Shown in pieces: positions 46,713-54,912 of a stretch of 64,000 nucleotides of DNA. The translations under genes and the position numbers were made by a program. The stretch is taken from assembly GCA_045613545.1 (NCBI GenBank), contig JAZLBD010000016.1, forward strand, positions 1-64,000, written 5' to 3'. This stretch comes from Scatosoma sp045613545 (GTDB taxonomy: Bacteria > Bacillota > Clostridia > Christensenellales > Borkfalkiaceae). The notes under the pieces are model-generated. The model did not search any database and was not told the origin of the DNA. It was given only the letters and a program-made list of their open reading frames with translations. Within the stretch, counting starts at the first letter, position 1. Each line of letters starts with the position of its first letter.

Positions 46713-48704
46713 GTGGCAAAGAAAGAGAAATATTACATCACGACGGCGATTGCCTATACTTCGGGTAAACCGCACATTGGAAACACGTACGAGGCGATTT
46801 TAGCCGACGCCATCGCCCGTTTTAAGCGGAAAGAGGGCTACGACGTATTCTTCCAAACGGGTACGGACGAACACGGTCAAAAAATCGAAGAAAAGGCGAA
46901 GGCGCAAGGGATTACCCCCAAGCAATTCGTCGACAAAGTCGCGGGCGAAATCAAAGAGATTTGGGATTTGATGGGAACGTCTTACGATAAATTCATTCGT
47001 ACGACCGATTCCGACCACGAAAAAGAGGTGCAAAAACTTTTCAAAAAATTCTTCGATCAAGGGGATATCTACAAGGGGTTCTACGAAGGTATGTACTGTA
47101 CCCCTTGCGAATCTTTCTGGACGGAGAGCCAACTTGTCGAGGGGAAATGTCCCGATTGCGGAAGAGAGGTGAAACCCGCCAAAGAAGAGGCGTATTTCTT
47201 CAAAATGGGAAAATACGCCGATAGGCTGATCGAACACATCGAAACCCACCCCGAATTTATTCAACCCGTTTCGAGAAAGAACGAAATGATGAACAACTTC
47301 CTCAAAAAGGGTTTGCAAGATTTATGCGTGTCGAGAACGTCGTTTAAGTGGGGTGTACCCGTCGACTTCGATCCTCGCCACGTCGTGTACGTTTGGCTCG
47401 ACGCGCTCGTGAACTATATCACGGGGATTGGCTTTAAGGCGGACGGCAACCACAGTGAACAATACAAAAAATACTGGGAGGCGGATTTGCACTTAATCGG
47501 TAAGGATATTTTGCGTTTCCACACCATCTATTGGCCGATTTTTTTGATGGCGATGGGCGAGCCGTTGCCTAAGCAAGTGTTCGGTCACCCTTGGCTTTTA
47601 TCGGGGGACGGGAAAATGTCTAAATCGAAAGGCAACGTGCTTTACGCGGACGACCTTTCGAGAATTTTCGGCGTGGACGCGGTGCGCTATTTCGTCTTAC
47701 ACGAAACCCCGTTCGACAACGACGGTCTTATTTCGTACGAACTGATTTGCGAACGATTTAATTCCGACCTTGCCAACGTTCTTGGCAACCTCGTTTCGCG
47801 AACGATTGCGATGGCGCAAAAATATTTCGGCGGTACGGTTCAAAAAGGGATTGCCCCCGAGGAAGACCCCGACGCAGAGTTTAAGCAAACGATCGTGTCC
47901 ACCGTCCAAAAAGTCGTGCAAAAAGCGGATAGTTTGCATATCGCGGACGCGATTTCCGAGATTTTTACGTTGCTTCGTCGCGCGAACAAATACATCGACG
48001 AAACGATGCCTTGGGCGCTTGCAAAGGACGAGAGCAAAAAGGCTCGACTCAACGACGTTTTATATAACCTTATCGAGGCGATTATCGTGGGTGCGTCCCT
48101 CCTCGACAGCTTTATGCCCGAAACGAGCGAGAAGATTTTATCGGCGTTTGGAACGACCTCTCGAACGCTTGAAGAGTGCGAAAAATTCGGGCTTTTGGAT
48201 AGCGTGACGGTCAACGCAATCCCTCCGCTTTTCGCACGGCTCGACTATAAGAATATCTTGCCGGAAATCGAAAAGATCAAAAAGGCGCAAATGGACGCGT
48301 TTGCCAAAGAAGAGGGAAATTCCACGCAAAAAGAGGAAACGAAAATGGTAGAAAAAAAGGAAGAAGAGAAAGTAGAAGAAATTTCCATTGACGACTTTGC
48401 GAAAGTGCGCTTGCAAGTGGGAGAGATTATCGCTTGCGAAAAGGTGCCTAAATCGTCTAAATTATTGCACGAAACGGTAAAATTCGGCTCTACGGAGCGC
48501 TCGGTCGTATCGGGGATCGCCAAGCATTACACCCCCGAAGAAATGGTGGGGAAAAAGGTCGTGTTCGTCACCAACTTAAAACCGGTGCATATCTGTGGCG
48601 TGCTTTCCGAGGGTATGATTTTGGCGGCGGAAGACGAGAACGGGAAACTGGCGCTCGTCGTGTCGGATAAAGCGGATTTAGAAAGCGGAGCGATCATAGG
48701 CTAA
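46713..48704 (+). CDS. metG: Methionyl-tRNA synthetase with C-terminal EMAPII domain
   Basis: 663 residues from GTG 46713 (AAAGGAGAAAG upstream). Class I landmarks: TAIAYTSGKPHIGNTYEAILAD (HIGH as HIGN), the zinc knuckle CTPCESFWTESQLVEGKCPDCG, and KMSKS in DGKMSKSKGNVLYADD. An anticodon-binding helical domain and a charged Lys/Glu linker follow, then a tRNA-binding EMAPII/Trbp111 domain (DFAKVRLQVGEIIACEKVPKSSKLL, SGIAKHYTPEEMVGKKVVFVTNLKP) at about 560-663. Stop overlaps the tatD ATG. Confidence 0.97.
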   Translation: MAKKEKYYITTAIAYTSGKPHIGNTYEAILADAIARFKRKEGYDVFFQTGTDEHGQKIEEKAKAQGITPKQFVDKVAGEIKEIWDLMGTSYDKFIRTTDSDHEKEVQKLFKKFFDQGDIYKGFYEGMYCTPCESFWTESQLVEGKCPDCGREVKPAKEEAYFFKMGKYADRLIEHIETHPEFIQPVSRKNEMMNNFLKKGLQDLCVSRTSFKWGVPVDFDPRHVVYVWLDALVNYITGIGFKADGNHSEQYKKYWEADLHLIGKDILRFHTIYWPIFLMAMGEPLPKQVFGHPWLLSGDGKMSKSKGNVLYADDLSRIFGVDAVRYFVLHETPFDNDGLISYELICERFNSDLANVLGNLVSRTIAMAQKYFGGTVQKGIAPEEDPDAEFKQTIVSTVQKVVQKADSLHIADAISEIFTLLRRANKYIDETMPWALAKDESKKARLNDVLYNLIEAIIVGASLLDSFMPETSEKILSAFGTTSRTLEECEKFGLLDSVTVNAIPPLFARLDYKNILPEIEKIKKAQMDAFAKEEGNSTQKEETKMVEKKEEEKVEEISIDDFAKVRLQVGEIIACEKVPKSSKLLHETVKFGSTERSVVSGIAKHYTPEEMVGKKVVFVTNLKPVHICGVLSEGMILAAEDENGKLALVVSDKADLESGAIIG

Positions 48705-49492
48705 TGTTTATAGATATCCATTGCCATCTCGGTGGCAACGAATACGATGAACTGGGCGGTGCGGACGGCGTGATCGAGGACGCCAAGCGCGCGGGGGTGG
48801 AAATTCTCGTGCTCTCCGGCTCCGATTATTCCTCTTCGCTGGAGGCGAAGGAGATCGCGGAAAAGCACGACGGCGTGTATTTTTGCGCCGGCTTTCATCC
48901 CGGCGACCTTAAAAAGGTGCAAGAGGAAGATTACGCGAAGTTGGAAACGCTTGCAAGCCACGAAAAATGCGTGGCGATCGGCGAGATCGGACTTGACTAT
49001 CACTTTGCGGACAATCCCCCAAAGGAAGAGCAAAAAATTGCCTTTTTACGGCAGTTAGAGCTTGCACACCGTTTGTCGCTTCCCGTCGTGGTGCATAGCC
49101 GTGAGGCTTGCAAGGACACCCTCGATTTGCTTGAGGCGAACGCGACGCTTCTTTCAAGAGGCGGGCTTATGCACTGTTATTCCTATTCCCCCGAAGAAGT
49201 CGTACGCTTTGAAAAGCTTGGAATGTATTTCTCCTTTGGTGGAACGTGTACTTTCAAAAACGCAAGAAAGGTGCAAGACAGCGCTTGTAAGGTGCGCATC
49301 GACCGTCTCTTATCGGAAACGGATAGCCCCTATCTTTCGCCGGAACCCTATCGTGGGAAATTCCCCAACTTGCCAAGCAGGGTGGTTTATTCGGTGGAAA
49401 AACTCGCCTCCCTTCGCGGAGAAGAGGTAGGACGGGTTCAGCTGGCGATCGAAGAGAACGCTAAACGGTTATTTTCAAAAATTAAAAGGTGA
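48704..49492 (+). CDS. tatD: TatD-family metal-dependent deoxyribonuclease
   Basis: 262 residues, amidohydrolase TIM barrel. Metal ligands: FIDIHCHLGG (HxH), IGEIGLDYHF (Glu), VVHSREACKDTLDLL (His), LMHCYSYSPEEV (His), and LLSETDSPYLSPEPYRGKFPNLPS (Asp). It is a 3'-5' DNA/RNA exonuclease family linked to DNA repair and RNA quality control. Overlaps metG by one base; metG-tatD is a frequent pair. A TatD-linked radical SAM gene follows five bases downstream. Confidence 0.95.
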   Translation: MFIDIHCHLGGNEYDELGGADGVIEDAKRAGVEILVLSGSDYSSSLEAKEIAEKHDGVYFCAGFHPGDLKKVQEEDYAKLETLASHEKCVAIGEIGLDYHFADNPPKEEQKIAFLRQLELAHRLSLPVVVHSREACKDTLDLLEANATLLSRGGLMHCYSYSPEEVVRFEKLGMYFSFGGTCTFKNARKVQDSACKVRIDRLLSETDSPYLSPEPYRGKFPNLPSRVVYSVEKLASLRGEEVGRVQLAIEENAKRLFSKIKR

Positions 49493-49497
49493 ATCGT

Positions 49498-50376
49498 ATG
49501 GAAGAAGAGAAAAAATTACAAAATAGCGGAAACGGCGGAAGAGGGAGACGTCGCCGTCGGCACAGAAGAGCCGGTGGCGGTCAAAATCCGCAAACGCAAA
49601 ACCAAAATCCGCAAACGCAAAACCAAAACGTGCAAAACGGACAACAAAAACAACAAAAGCCTCAACAAAACGGACAAAAAGGTAGGGGAAAACCGCAAGG
49701 AGGCGAATCGCAAAAGAATAAGCAAAATCCCCCGAAAAATAAGAATAAACAATCGGAGAATCGTAAGGATACCTACGCGTACGCGCTCGACGGGAATTTG
49801 TATATCAATTTAACGAACAAGTGCTCGAACGGTTGTGATTTTTGCGTACGGAACGAGAGAAATACCTATTTTGGGCACGAGCTTTGGATACGAAACGGCG
49901 ATCCCACTGCGGAAAAAGTGATTTTTGCGATCGAACAGCTCGGCGGTGTGGAAAAGTTCAAAGAAGTGGTGTTTTGTGGCTTTGGCGAACCGACCTACCG
50001 TATGGAAGAACTCTGCATCGTAGCCGATTACGTCCACGAGAAAGGCGGGAAGATAAGGCTCAACACCAACGGGCAAGGCAGTTTGATCAATAAGCGGGAT
50101 ATTTTGCCGGAACTCAAAGGAAGGATTGATTTATTGAACGTGTCTCTCAACGCGCCCGATAGCGAGAGCTATAAAAAAATTTGCAGGTCGATGTTCGGAG
50201 AGAACGGTTTTACGGCGATGGTCGAGTTTGCGAAAGGAGCGAAACGACTTGGTATAAACAGTCGGTTTTCCGTCGTCGATTGTATCGGCGAAGAACAAAT
50301 CGAGCGTTGTAAAAAGCTGGCGGAAAGTGTGAACGTACCTTTATACGTCCGCAAGTATATCGCCGATTCGGAGTAA
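49498..50376 (+). CDS. TatD-linked radical SAM protein with disordered N-terminus
   Basis: 292 residues from ATG 49498; AAAAGGTGA is the ribosome site, and a GTG at 49489 is less likely. Residues ~1-90 are low complexity, rich in Gln, Asn, Lys and Arg (QNPQTQN repeats, RRRRRHRR), probably disordered and nucleic-acid binding. The catalytic part starts LYINLTNKCSNGCDFCVRNERN (CxxxCxxC cluster), then VVFCGFGEPTYRMEELC and GKIRLNTNGQGSLINKRDILPEL. It matches the TIGR04038-type radical SAM proteins found next to tatD, whose reaction is not established. Confidence 0.85.
   Translation: MEEEKKLQNSGNGGRGRRRRRHRRAGGGQNPQTQNQNPQTQNQNVQNGQQKQQKPQQNGQKGRGKPQGGESQKNKQNPPKNKNKQSENRKDTYAYALDGNLYINLTNKCSNGCDFCVRNERNTYFGHELWIRNGDPTAEKVIFAIEQLGGVEKFKEVVFCGFGEPTYRMEELCIVADYVHEKGGKIRLNTNGQGSLINKRDILPELKGRIDLLNVSLNAPDSESYKKICRSMFGENGFTAMVEFAKGAKRLGINSRFSVVDCIGEEQIERCKKLAESVNVPLYVRKYIADSE
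49582..49623 (+). repeat. Two exact 21 bp tandem repeats inside the radical SAM gene
   Basis: The unit is 21 bp, in frame, and codes for QNPQTQN; copies at 49582-49602 and 49603-49623 with a degenerate third start. It lies in the disordered N-terminal extension and would vary by slippage without frameshift. Confidence 0.9.
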
Positions 50377-50454
50377 AAAGCGGAAAAATAGCGAAAAAAG
50401 AACCCTCTAAATTCTCTTTTTTCTAAAAAAAAGAGAGATTGTCCATTAAACCGC

Positions 50455-50483
50455 TTGACGAACGGGACAATAAAAGGTAAAAT
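50455..50483 (+). promoter_or_regulatory. Promoter of cyclophilin lipoprotein gene
   Basis: TTGACG (50455-50460), 17 bp, TAAAAT (50478-50483). A 7 bp dyad ATTGTCC / GGACAAT (50438-50444, 50465-50471) flanks the -35. An A/T-rich hairpin (CTCTTTTTT / AAAAAAGAG) upstream may end the radical SAM operon. Confidence 0.72.
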
Positions 50484-50519
50484 AATAGAGTGATAAAGCG
50501 TTTTATGGAGAAAAAAACG

Positions 50520-51386
50520 ATGAAAAATAAATTGTTAAAAAAGACGATGTCGTTGGCGCTTGCAAGCGCGTGCGTATTTGCGGTAGGATCGGCTTTCACC
50601 GGTTGTACTACCTCTCGCCCCGAAATACAAATGAAAATTTCTTTCAACGGGGAAACGTATAAGCTCGAATACGAGCTCTATCGCAAACTTGCTCCTGCGA
50701 CGGTCGCGCATTTTATCGAACTTGTCGATGCAGACTATTACAACCGTCTTTGCGTGCATAACTACACCGATACCAAGTGGTATATGGGCGGTTATACCTA
50801 TCAAACGAGCACGAAAGAATTCGGCGGTTTGAAAGAAAAGGACTACTTCGCGGCAGTGGAAGGGCTCGGTTTAACTTCTACCGTTTGGCTCGACGAAGAG
50901 AGAACGACTTCGACGAATACTTTGTACGGCGAGTTTAAGGAAAATGGGTTCAGCGTAAAAAATGGTGGTCTCGATCAAAAATACGGTACGCTCACGATGT
51001 TTTATACGGCAAAAACGAACGTGGTAGGAAGCGTTTACACCAAGCGCTCGGACGGCAACGGCTACGATATGAAGGATTATCGCTATAACAGCGCAACCTC
51101 CCTCTTCTATATGTACGTGTCTGCTTCCGTCATTGCACCCGACGCATCGTATTGCACCTTTGCAACGATCAAAAAGGAAAGCGCGAAAAAGCTTACTGAA
51201 CTCAAAAATGCGATTGCCGATTATATTGCGGAGCAACGAGAGAACGATGAGAGCTACAGTTTCACGACTTTAGCGCAAGACGTTCCCACCGACGCCGGAG
51301 ACGAATGGGTGGATGAAGGACACGCGTCCTATAACGTTCCGAAAGAGCCGATCTTGATCGAATCCATAACCGTAAAAAAATATTAA
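50520..51386 (+). CDS. Cyclophilin-type peptidyl-prolyl isomerase lipoprotein (divergent)
   Basis: 288 residues from ATG 50520 (GGAG nine bases upstream); in-frame ATG 50505 overlaps that site. Lipobox GSAFTGCTT (Cys about 30). The domain begins VQMKISFNGETYKLEYELYRKLAPATVAHFIELVDADYYNRLCVHNYTD in cyclophilin fashion (AP.TV.NF..L...YYN...FH). Later core motifs (GGD, QFF) are not obvious, so catalysis is uncertain. Predicted to sit outside the membrane as a folding factor. The first residues of that motif are IQMK. Confidence 0.72.
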   Translation: MKNKLLKKTMSLALASACVFAVGSAFTGCTTSRPEIQMKISFNGETYKLEYELYRKLAPATVAHFIELVDADYYNRLCVHNYTDTKWYMGGYTYQTSTKEFGGLKEKDYFAAVEGLGLTSTVWLDEERTTSTNTLYGEFKENGFSVKNGGLDQKYGTLTMFYTAKTNVVGSVYTKRSDGNGYDMKDYRYNSATSLFYMYVSASVIAPDASYCTFATIKKESAKKLTELKNAIADYIAEQRENDESYSFTTLAQDVPTDAGDEWVDEGHASYNVPKEPILIESITVKKY

Positions 51387-51399
51387 TCCATCAAATATA

Positions 51400-51433
51400 A
51401 ACAGCCTTTCCCAAAGGGAATGGCTGTTTTTTT
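51400..51433. terminator. Bidirectional terminator
   Basis: AACAGCC-T-TTCCC / GGGAA-T-GGCTGTT with an AAA loop and T7. It serves convergent genes and abuts the stop codon of the leftward gene. Confidence 0.88.
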
Positions 51434-52301
51434 ATCCTTGAATATCGGAGATTTTTCCCTCTTCGACGGTGAACGTATAGTACGCCACTTCGAATAGGCG
51501 GGGCGCTTTTCGTTTGACGATTCCCACGCAGTTTTCCTGTTCCGTAGGTACGACGTCGCAAAACTCGCCGAAAAATTCGGGGAGTTTATCCGCTTGTTGA
51601 CGTAGCTCGTTGCTAAGAAAGTGAGTAAAGTCGCCACCGAAGAGCAAACTTTCCAAAAAAGCGTAGGCAAAAAGGGTGGGTTCTTTCTCGCCTATAAGGG
51701 AATATTCGAGCCACTCTAAGCGGTCGGTGATTTTGCAAACCCCTTTTGCCGTGCGAGAAAGACTGTCGGCGAGCGGGTAGGCTACGTGTAAAAGTCCGTC
51801 CTCGATTTGATAGCTTTCCACAGCCTTATCAAAGAGCAATTCTCCTTTGGAAGAGAGGACGACGAGCCTTTCGCCGACCAAAACAATCCCCTCGCCACAG
51901 GCGTAGATCTCGGCGCTTTTTAGAGGGGGAATCGGCGTGACGATCAAATCGTCGTTTTCAATACTCACTTGCGTCAAACCCTGCTGAAACAGAGTGACAA
52001 GACCAAGGGACAACCGTTTTTGCGCGATGAGGCGTAAGGTGTAGTCGAGGGAAAAAAAATCGTTCGCTTCAATCGCTACGCCGTCTTTCAAAAGATAAAC
52101 GTCGCAACCCTGGGGTGGGGTAAAACGTAAATTTTCCGTGAGAAAAAAGCGGATAGGGTGCGCGTTTTCGGGGATAAATTCGATGAATAGATTGTCCGCA
52201 AGGTTGATTTCGGCAAACTGTGCGTGATGGTGGGTGTGACCAAAATACCCCCCGTTGACGAGGAGCATACAAGGAATGGCGGAAAGGAAATAAATTTTCA
52301 T
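51432..52301 (-). CDS. Protein of unknown function with N-terminal hydrophobic start
   Basis: 289 residues; AGGATAAACT precedes the ATG. The start (KIYFLSAIPCMLLVNGGYFGHT) looks at first like a short signal, but the following sequence (AQFAEINLADNLFIEFIPEN, FLTENLRFTPPQGCDVYLLKDGV) suggests a beta-sandwich protein resembling neither a lipoprotein nor a known enzyme. Beta-propeller-like strands (GEGIVLVGERLVVLSSKGELLF) occupy the middle. I do not recognise a family. It is a single leftward gene, convergent with the cyclophilin gene. Confidence 0.6.
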   Translation of the reverse strand: MKIYFLSAIPCMLLVNGGYFGHTHHHAQFAEINLADNLFIEFIPENAHPIRFFLTENLRFTPPQGCDVYLLKDGVAIEANDFFSLDYTLRLIAQKRLSLGLVTLFQQGLTQVSIENDDLIVTPIPPLKSAEIYACGEGIVLVGERLVVLSSKGELLFDKAVESYQIEDGLLHVAYPLADSLSRTAKGVCKITDRLEWLEYSLIGEKEPTLFAYAFLESLLFGGDFTHFLSNELRQQADKLPEFFGEFCDVVPTEQENCVGIVKRKAPRLFEVAYYTFTVEEGKISDIQG

Positions 52302-52388
52302 AGTTTATCCTATTCCGTTTTTTTACCGTTGATGTATAAAAGCAAAAAAATAGGATAATAATTCTTTCCAAACAAGGAGGAAAGACAT

Positions 52389-52988
52389 ATGAATAAAATC
52401 AACGGTTATACGAAAGAAGAAGCGAAAAGCTTGATCGAATACATTTGGGAAGGAAAAAAGGCGGGAAAAACGCTCACGACTTTGTTTTCCTCGTACGGAA
52501 AAAAGAGCGGTAGAGCGAAAGGTAGCGTTCGAAATTATTATTACGCGCTTATGAAAAAAGGGGAAGAGCGTGAAGTGCAATCGCTTTTGAAAGGGAAGAA
52601 TTTGACCGTCGAGAAAATCCGCGAATTTACAGAAGAAGAAACGGACGAGGCGATTAAACAAATTTTGATGGAAAAGAGCAAAGGGGTATCCGTCCGTCGC
52701 GCAATTTGTAATCTTTCCAAAGGAGACGATAAATTGATGCTTCGATTACAAAATAAATACCGCAACGTTTTGAAAAAAGAGCCGGAGCGTATTCAAACGA
52801 TCGCTCGGCAACTTGGACTGCAAGAGATCGAGGAGCGTTCGCTTGAAAAAAAGCTGGAAGAAGAAATCAATGCGCTCTACGAACGTTTGACGAAATCCTT
52901 GAAAGCGGAAAACACGCGATTGTTTGAAGAAAACGAACGCCTCAAAAAGGAAAACGAGCGGTTGAAAACCTTTTCAATTCTCCGATAA
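52389..52988 (+). CDS. Putative DNA-binding protein with C-terminal coiled coil
   Basis: 199 residues, RBS AAGGAGG. The N-terminal ~55 residues (YTKEEAKSLIEYIWEGKKAGKTLTTLFSSYGKKSGRAKGSVRNYYYAL) resemble the Myb/SANT-like domain of RsfA-type prespore regulators: K/GRA.G..RN.YY. The middle repeats a similar helical pattern. The last ~60 residues form a Lys/Glu coiled coil (LKAENTRLFEENERLKKENERLKTF). A sporulation-type regulator is a guess; the fold is better supported than the role. Confidence 0.65.
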   Translation: MNKINGYTKEEAKSLIEYIWEGKKAGKTLTTLFSSYGKKSGRAKGSVRNYYYALMKKGEEREVQSLLKGKNLTVEKIREFTEEETDEAIKQILMEKSKGVSVRRAICNLSKGDDKLMLRLQNKYRNVLKKEPERIQTIARQLGLQEIEERSLEKKLEEEINALYERLTKSLKAENTRLFEENERLKKENERLKTFSILR

Positions 52989-53004
52989 ACGGACGAAGGT
53001 AATA

Positions 53005-53040
53005 AAAAACATTCGTAAGAATCTCCTTACGAATGTTTTT
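53005..53040. terminator. Bidirectional terminator between convergent genes
   Basis: 15 bp stem AAAAACATTCGTAAG / CTTACGAATGTTTTT. The stop and last codons of mnmG lie in its right arm. Confidence 0.88.
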
Positions 53041-54910
53041 CTTTTTTTAAGGTTGCAAGATACACCATCAGCACGGAAATATCCGCGGGGTTTACTCCCG
53101 AAATCCGTCCTGCTTGTCCTAAATTGAGTGGGCGCACGCGATCGAGTTTTTCCCTTGCCTCTAAGCGAAGTCCTTGAATGGATTGATAATCGACGTCCTC
53201 TGGCAACGCTTTGTCTTCGAGCTTTTTCGATTTTTCGATTTGTTCGAGCGCTTGTTTTAGATATCCGCTATATCGGACGGTAATCTCCGCCGTTTCCAAA
53301 ACGGAGGGGGGATATTCCTTAAATACGTTCAGCGTTTCCATAACGTCGGAAAGGGGGATCGTGCGCTTGATTAAATCCGCATACGAAACGCCCGAAGTAG
53401 GCTCGTCGTAGCCGTATTTTTTTACGAGCTCCACCGTCTCTTTACGAGGCGGTTTTTCTTCCATTTTTTGCAGTAGTTCTTCGTATAGCGCTTTCCTTTC
53501 TCGCATCGCTTGGAGTCGCTCTTTGGAAACAAGCCCTACCGCGTATCCTTTTTCCGTCAATCTAAAATCAGCGTCGTCTTGGCGCAAACAAACGCGGTAT
53601 TCTGCGCGCGAAGTCATCATTCGGTACGGCTCGTCCGTCCCTTTCGTCACGAGGTCGTCGATGAGAACGCCGATGTACGCCTCGTCTCTTCGGAGGATAA
53701 AGGGGGATTTTCCGCGGATTTTCAGCGAGGCGTTAATCCCCGCTATCAATCCTTGCGCCGCCGCTTCTTCATATCCGGAAGTGCCGTTTATTTGACCCGC
53801 CGTATACAATCCCTCTACGAGTTTGCTCTCAAGCGTGGGCAAAACGTCGAGCGTGTCGATACAGTCGTATTCGATCGCATAGCCGTAGCGCACGATGTCG
53901 GCGCGTTCAAGTCCTACGACGGAAGCGTACATTTTTCTCTGTACGTCGTGGGGCATAGACGTGGACATGCCCTGTACGTACACTTCGTTCGTGTCCGCGC
54001 CCTCCGGTTCGATGAAAATTTGATGACGCTCTTTATCCTTGAAACGGACGACTTTCGTTTCCACGCTGGGACAATACCGAGGCCCCGTGGAGGAGATAAG
54101 CCCGTTATACAAAGGGGAGCGGTCGAGATGCTCTAAAATAATCTCGTGTGTCCTTTGATTGGTGTAGGTGAGATGGCAAACGTGGGTATTTTTAGGCGGC
54201 TTTTGCGTCATAAAAGAAAAGGCGTAGCCCTTTTCGTCACCCTTTTGCACTTCGCATTTGTTGTAATCTACCGTTTTGCCGTCGAGCCGAGCGGGAGTTC
54301 CCGTTTTGAATCTACGGACGTGAAATCCGAGGTCGATTAAGTTTTGCGTAAGGTGTGTAGCGCGCATAAACCCGTTCGGACCCGAGGGTTGTACGAGTTC
54401 GCCCGTGATCGTTTCCGCGTTGAGATATACCCCCGTACAAACAACGACGCAATCGCAACGAATGATGCCACCATGGCTCGTTTGAACGCCGACGACTTTT
54501 CCGTTTTCCGTCAAAATTTTAGACGCCTCGCCCTGCAAAATTCGCAAATTCTCGGTGTTTTCGAGGGTGCGCTTCATTTCGGTGTGATAGGCGTTTTTAT
54601 CCGATTGACAGCGGAGACATTGCACCGCCGCGCCTTTGCCGGCGTTTAGCATACGCATTTGCAACGCCGTTTTGTCGGCACAAAGCCCCATTTCTCCGCC
54701 GAGCGCGTCGATCTCGCGGACGAGGTGGCCTTTTGCCGTTCCGCCGATCGAGGGATTGCAAGGCATAAACGCGATACTGTCGAGGTTCAAGGTGAGCATG
54801 ACGACGTCGATGCCCGTGCGAGCGAGGGCGAGCGCCGCCTCTACGCCTGCGTGTCCCGCGCCGATGACTACCGCTTGCGCGTTATATTCGATAAAGGTGT
54901 TTCGTTCCAT
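53027..54910 (-). CDS. mnmG: tRNA uridine 5-carboxymethylaminomethyl modification enzyme MnmG
   Basis: 627 residues. FAD-binding start AVVIGAGHAGVEAALALARTG; GPRYCPSVETKVVRF, MSTSMPHDVQRKMYASV, GYAIEYDCIDTLDVLPTLESK and LYTAGQINGTSGYEEAAAQGLIAGINA are MnmG signatures. With MnmE it installs cmnm5U34 in tRNA. It begins three bases after dnaA's stop, so it is co-transcribed with dnaA. In many Bacillota mnmG lies with mnmE near the origin; mnmE is not in this window. Confidence 0.97.
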   Translation of the reverse strand: MERNTFIEYNAQAVVIGAGHAGVEAALALARTGIDVVMLTLNLDSIAFMPCNPSIGGTAKGHLVREIDALGGEMGLCADKTALQMRMLNAGKGAAVQCLRCQSDKNAYHTEMKRTLENTENLRILQGEASKILTENGKVVGVQTSHGGIIRCDCVVVCTGVYLNAETITGELVQPSGPNGFMRATHLTQNLIDLGFHVRRFKTGTPARLDGKTVDYNKCEVQKGDEKGYAFSFMTQKPPKNTHVCHLTYTNQRTHEIILEHLDRSPLYNGLISSTGPRYCPSVETKVVRFKDKERHQIFIEPEGADTNEVYVQGMSTSMPHDVQRKMYASVVGLERADIVRYGYAIEYDCIDTLDVLPTLESKLVEGLYTAGQINGTSGYEEAAAQGLIAGINASLKIRGKSPFILRRDEAYIGVLIDDLVTKGTDEPYRMMTSRAEYRVCLRQDDADFRLTEKGYAVGLVSKERLQAMRERKALYEELLQKMEEKPPRKETVELVKKYGYDEPTSGVSYADLIKRTIPLSDVMETLNVFKEYPPSVLETAEITVRYSGYLKQALEQIEKSKKLEDKALPEDVDYQSIQGLRLEAREKLDRVRPLNLGQAGRISGVNPADISVLMVYLATLKKEKHS

Positions 54911-54912
54911 AA

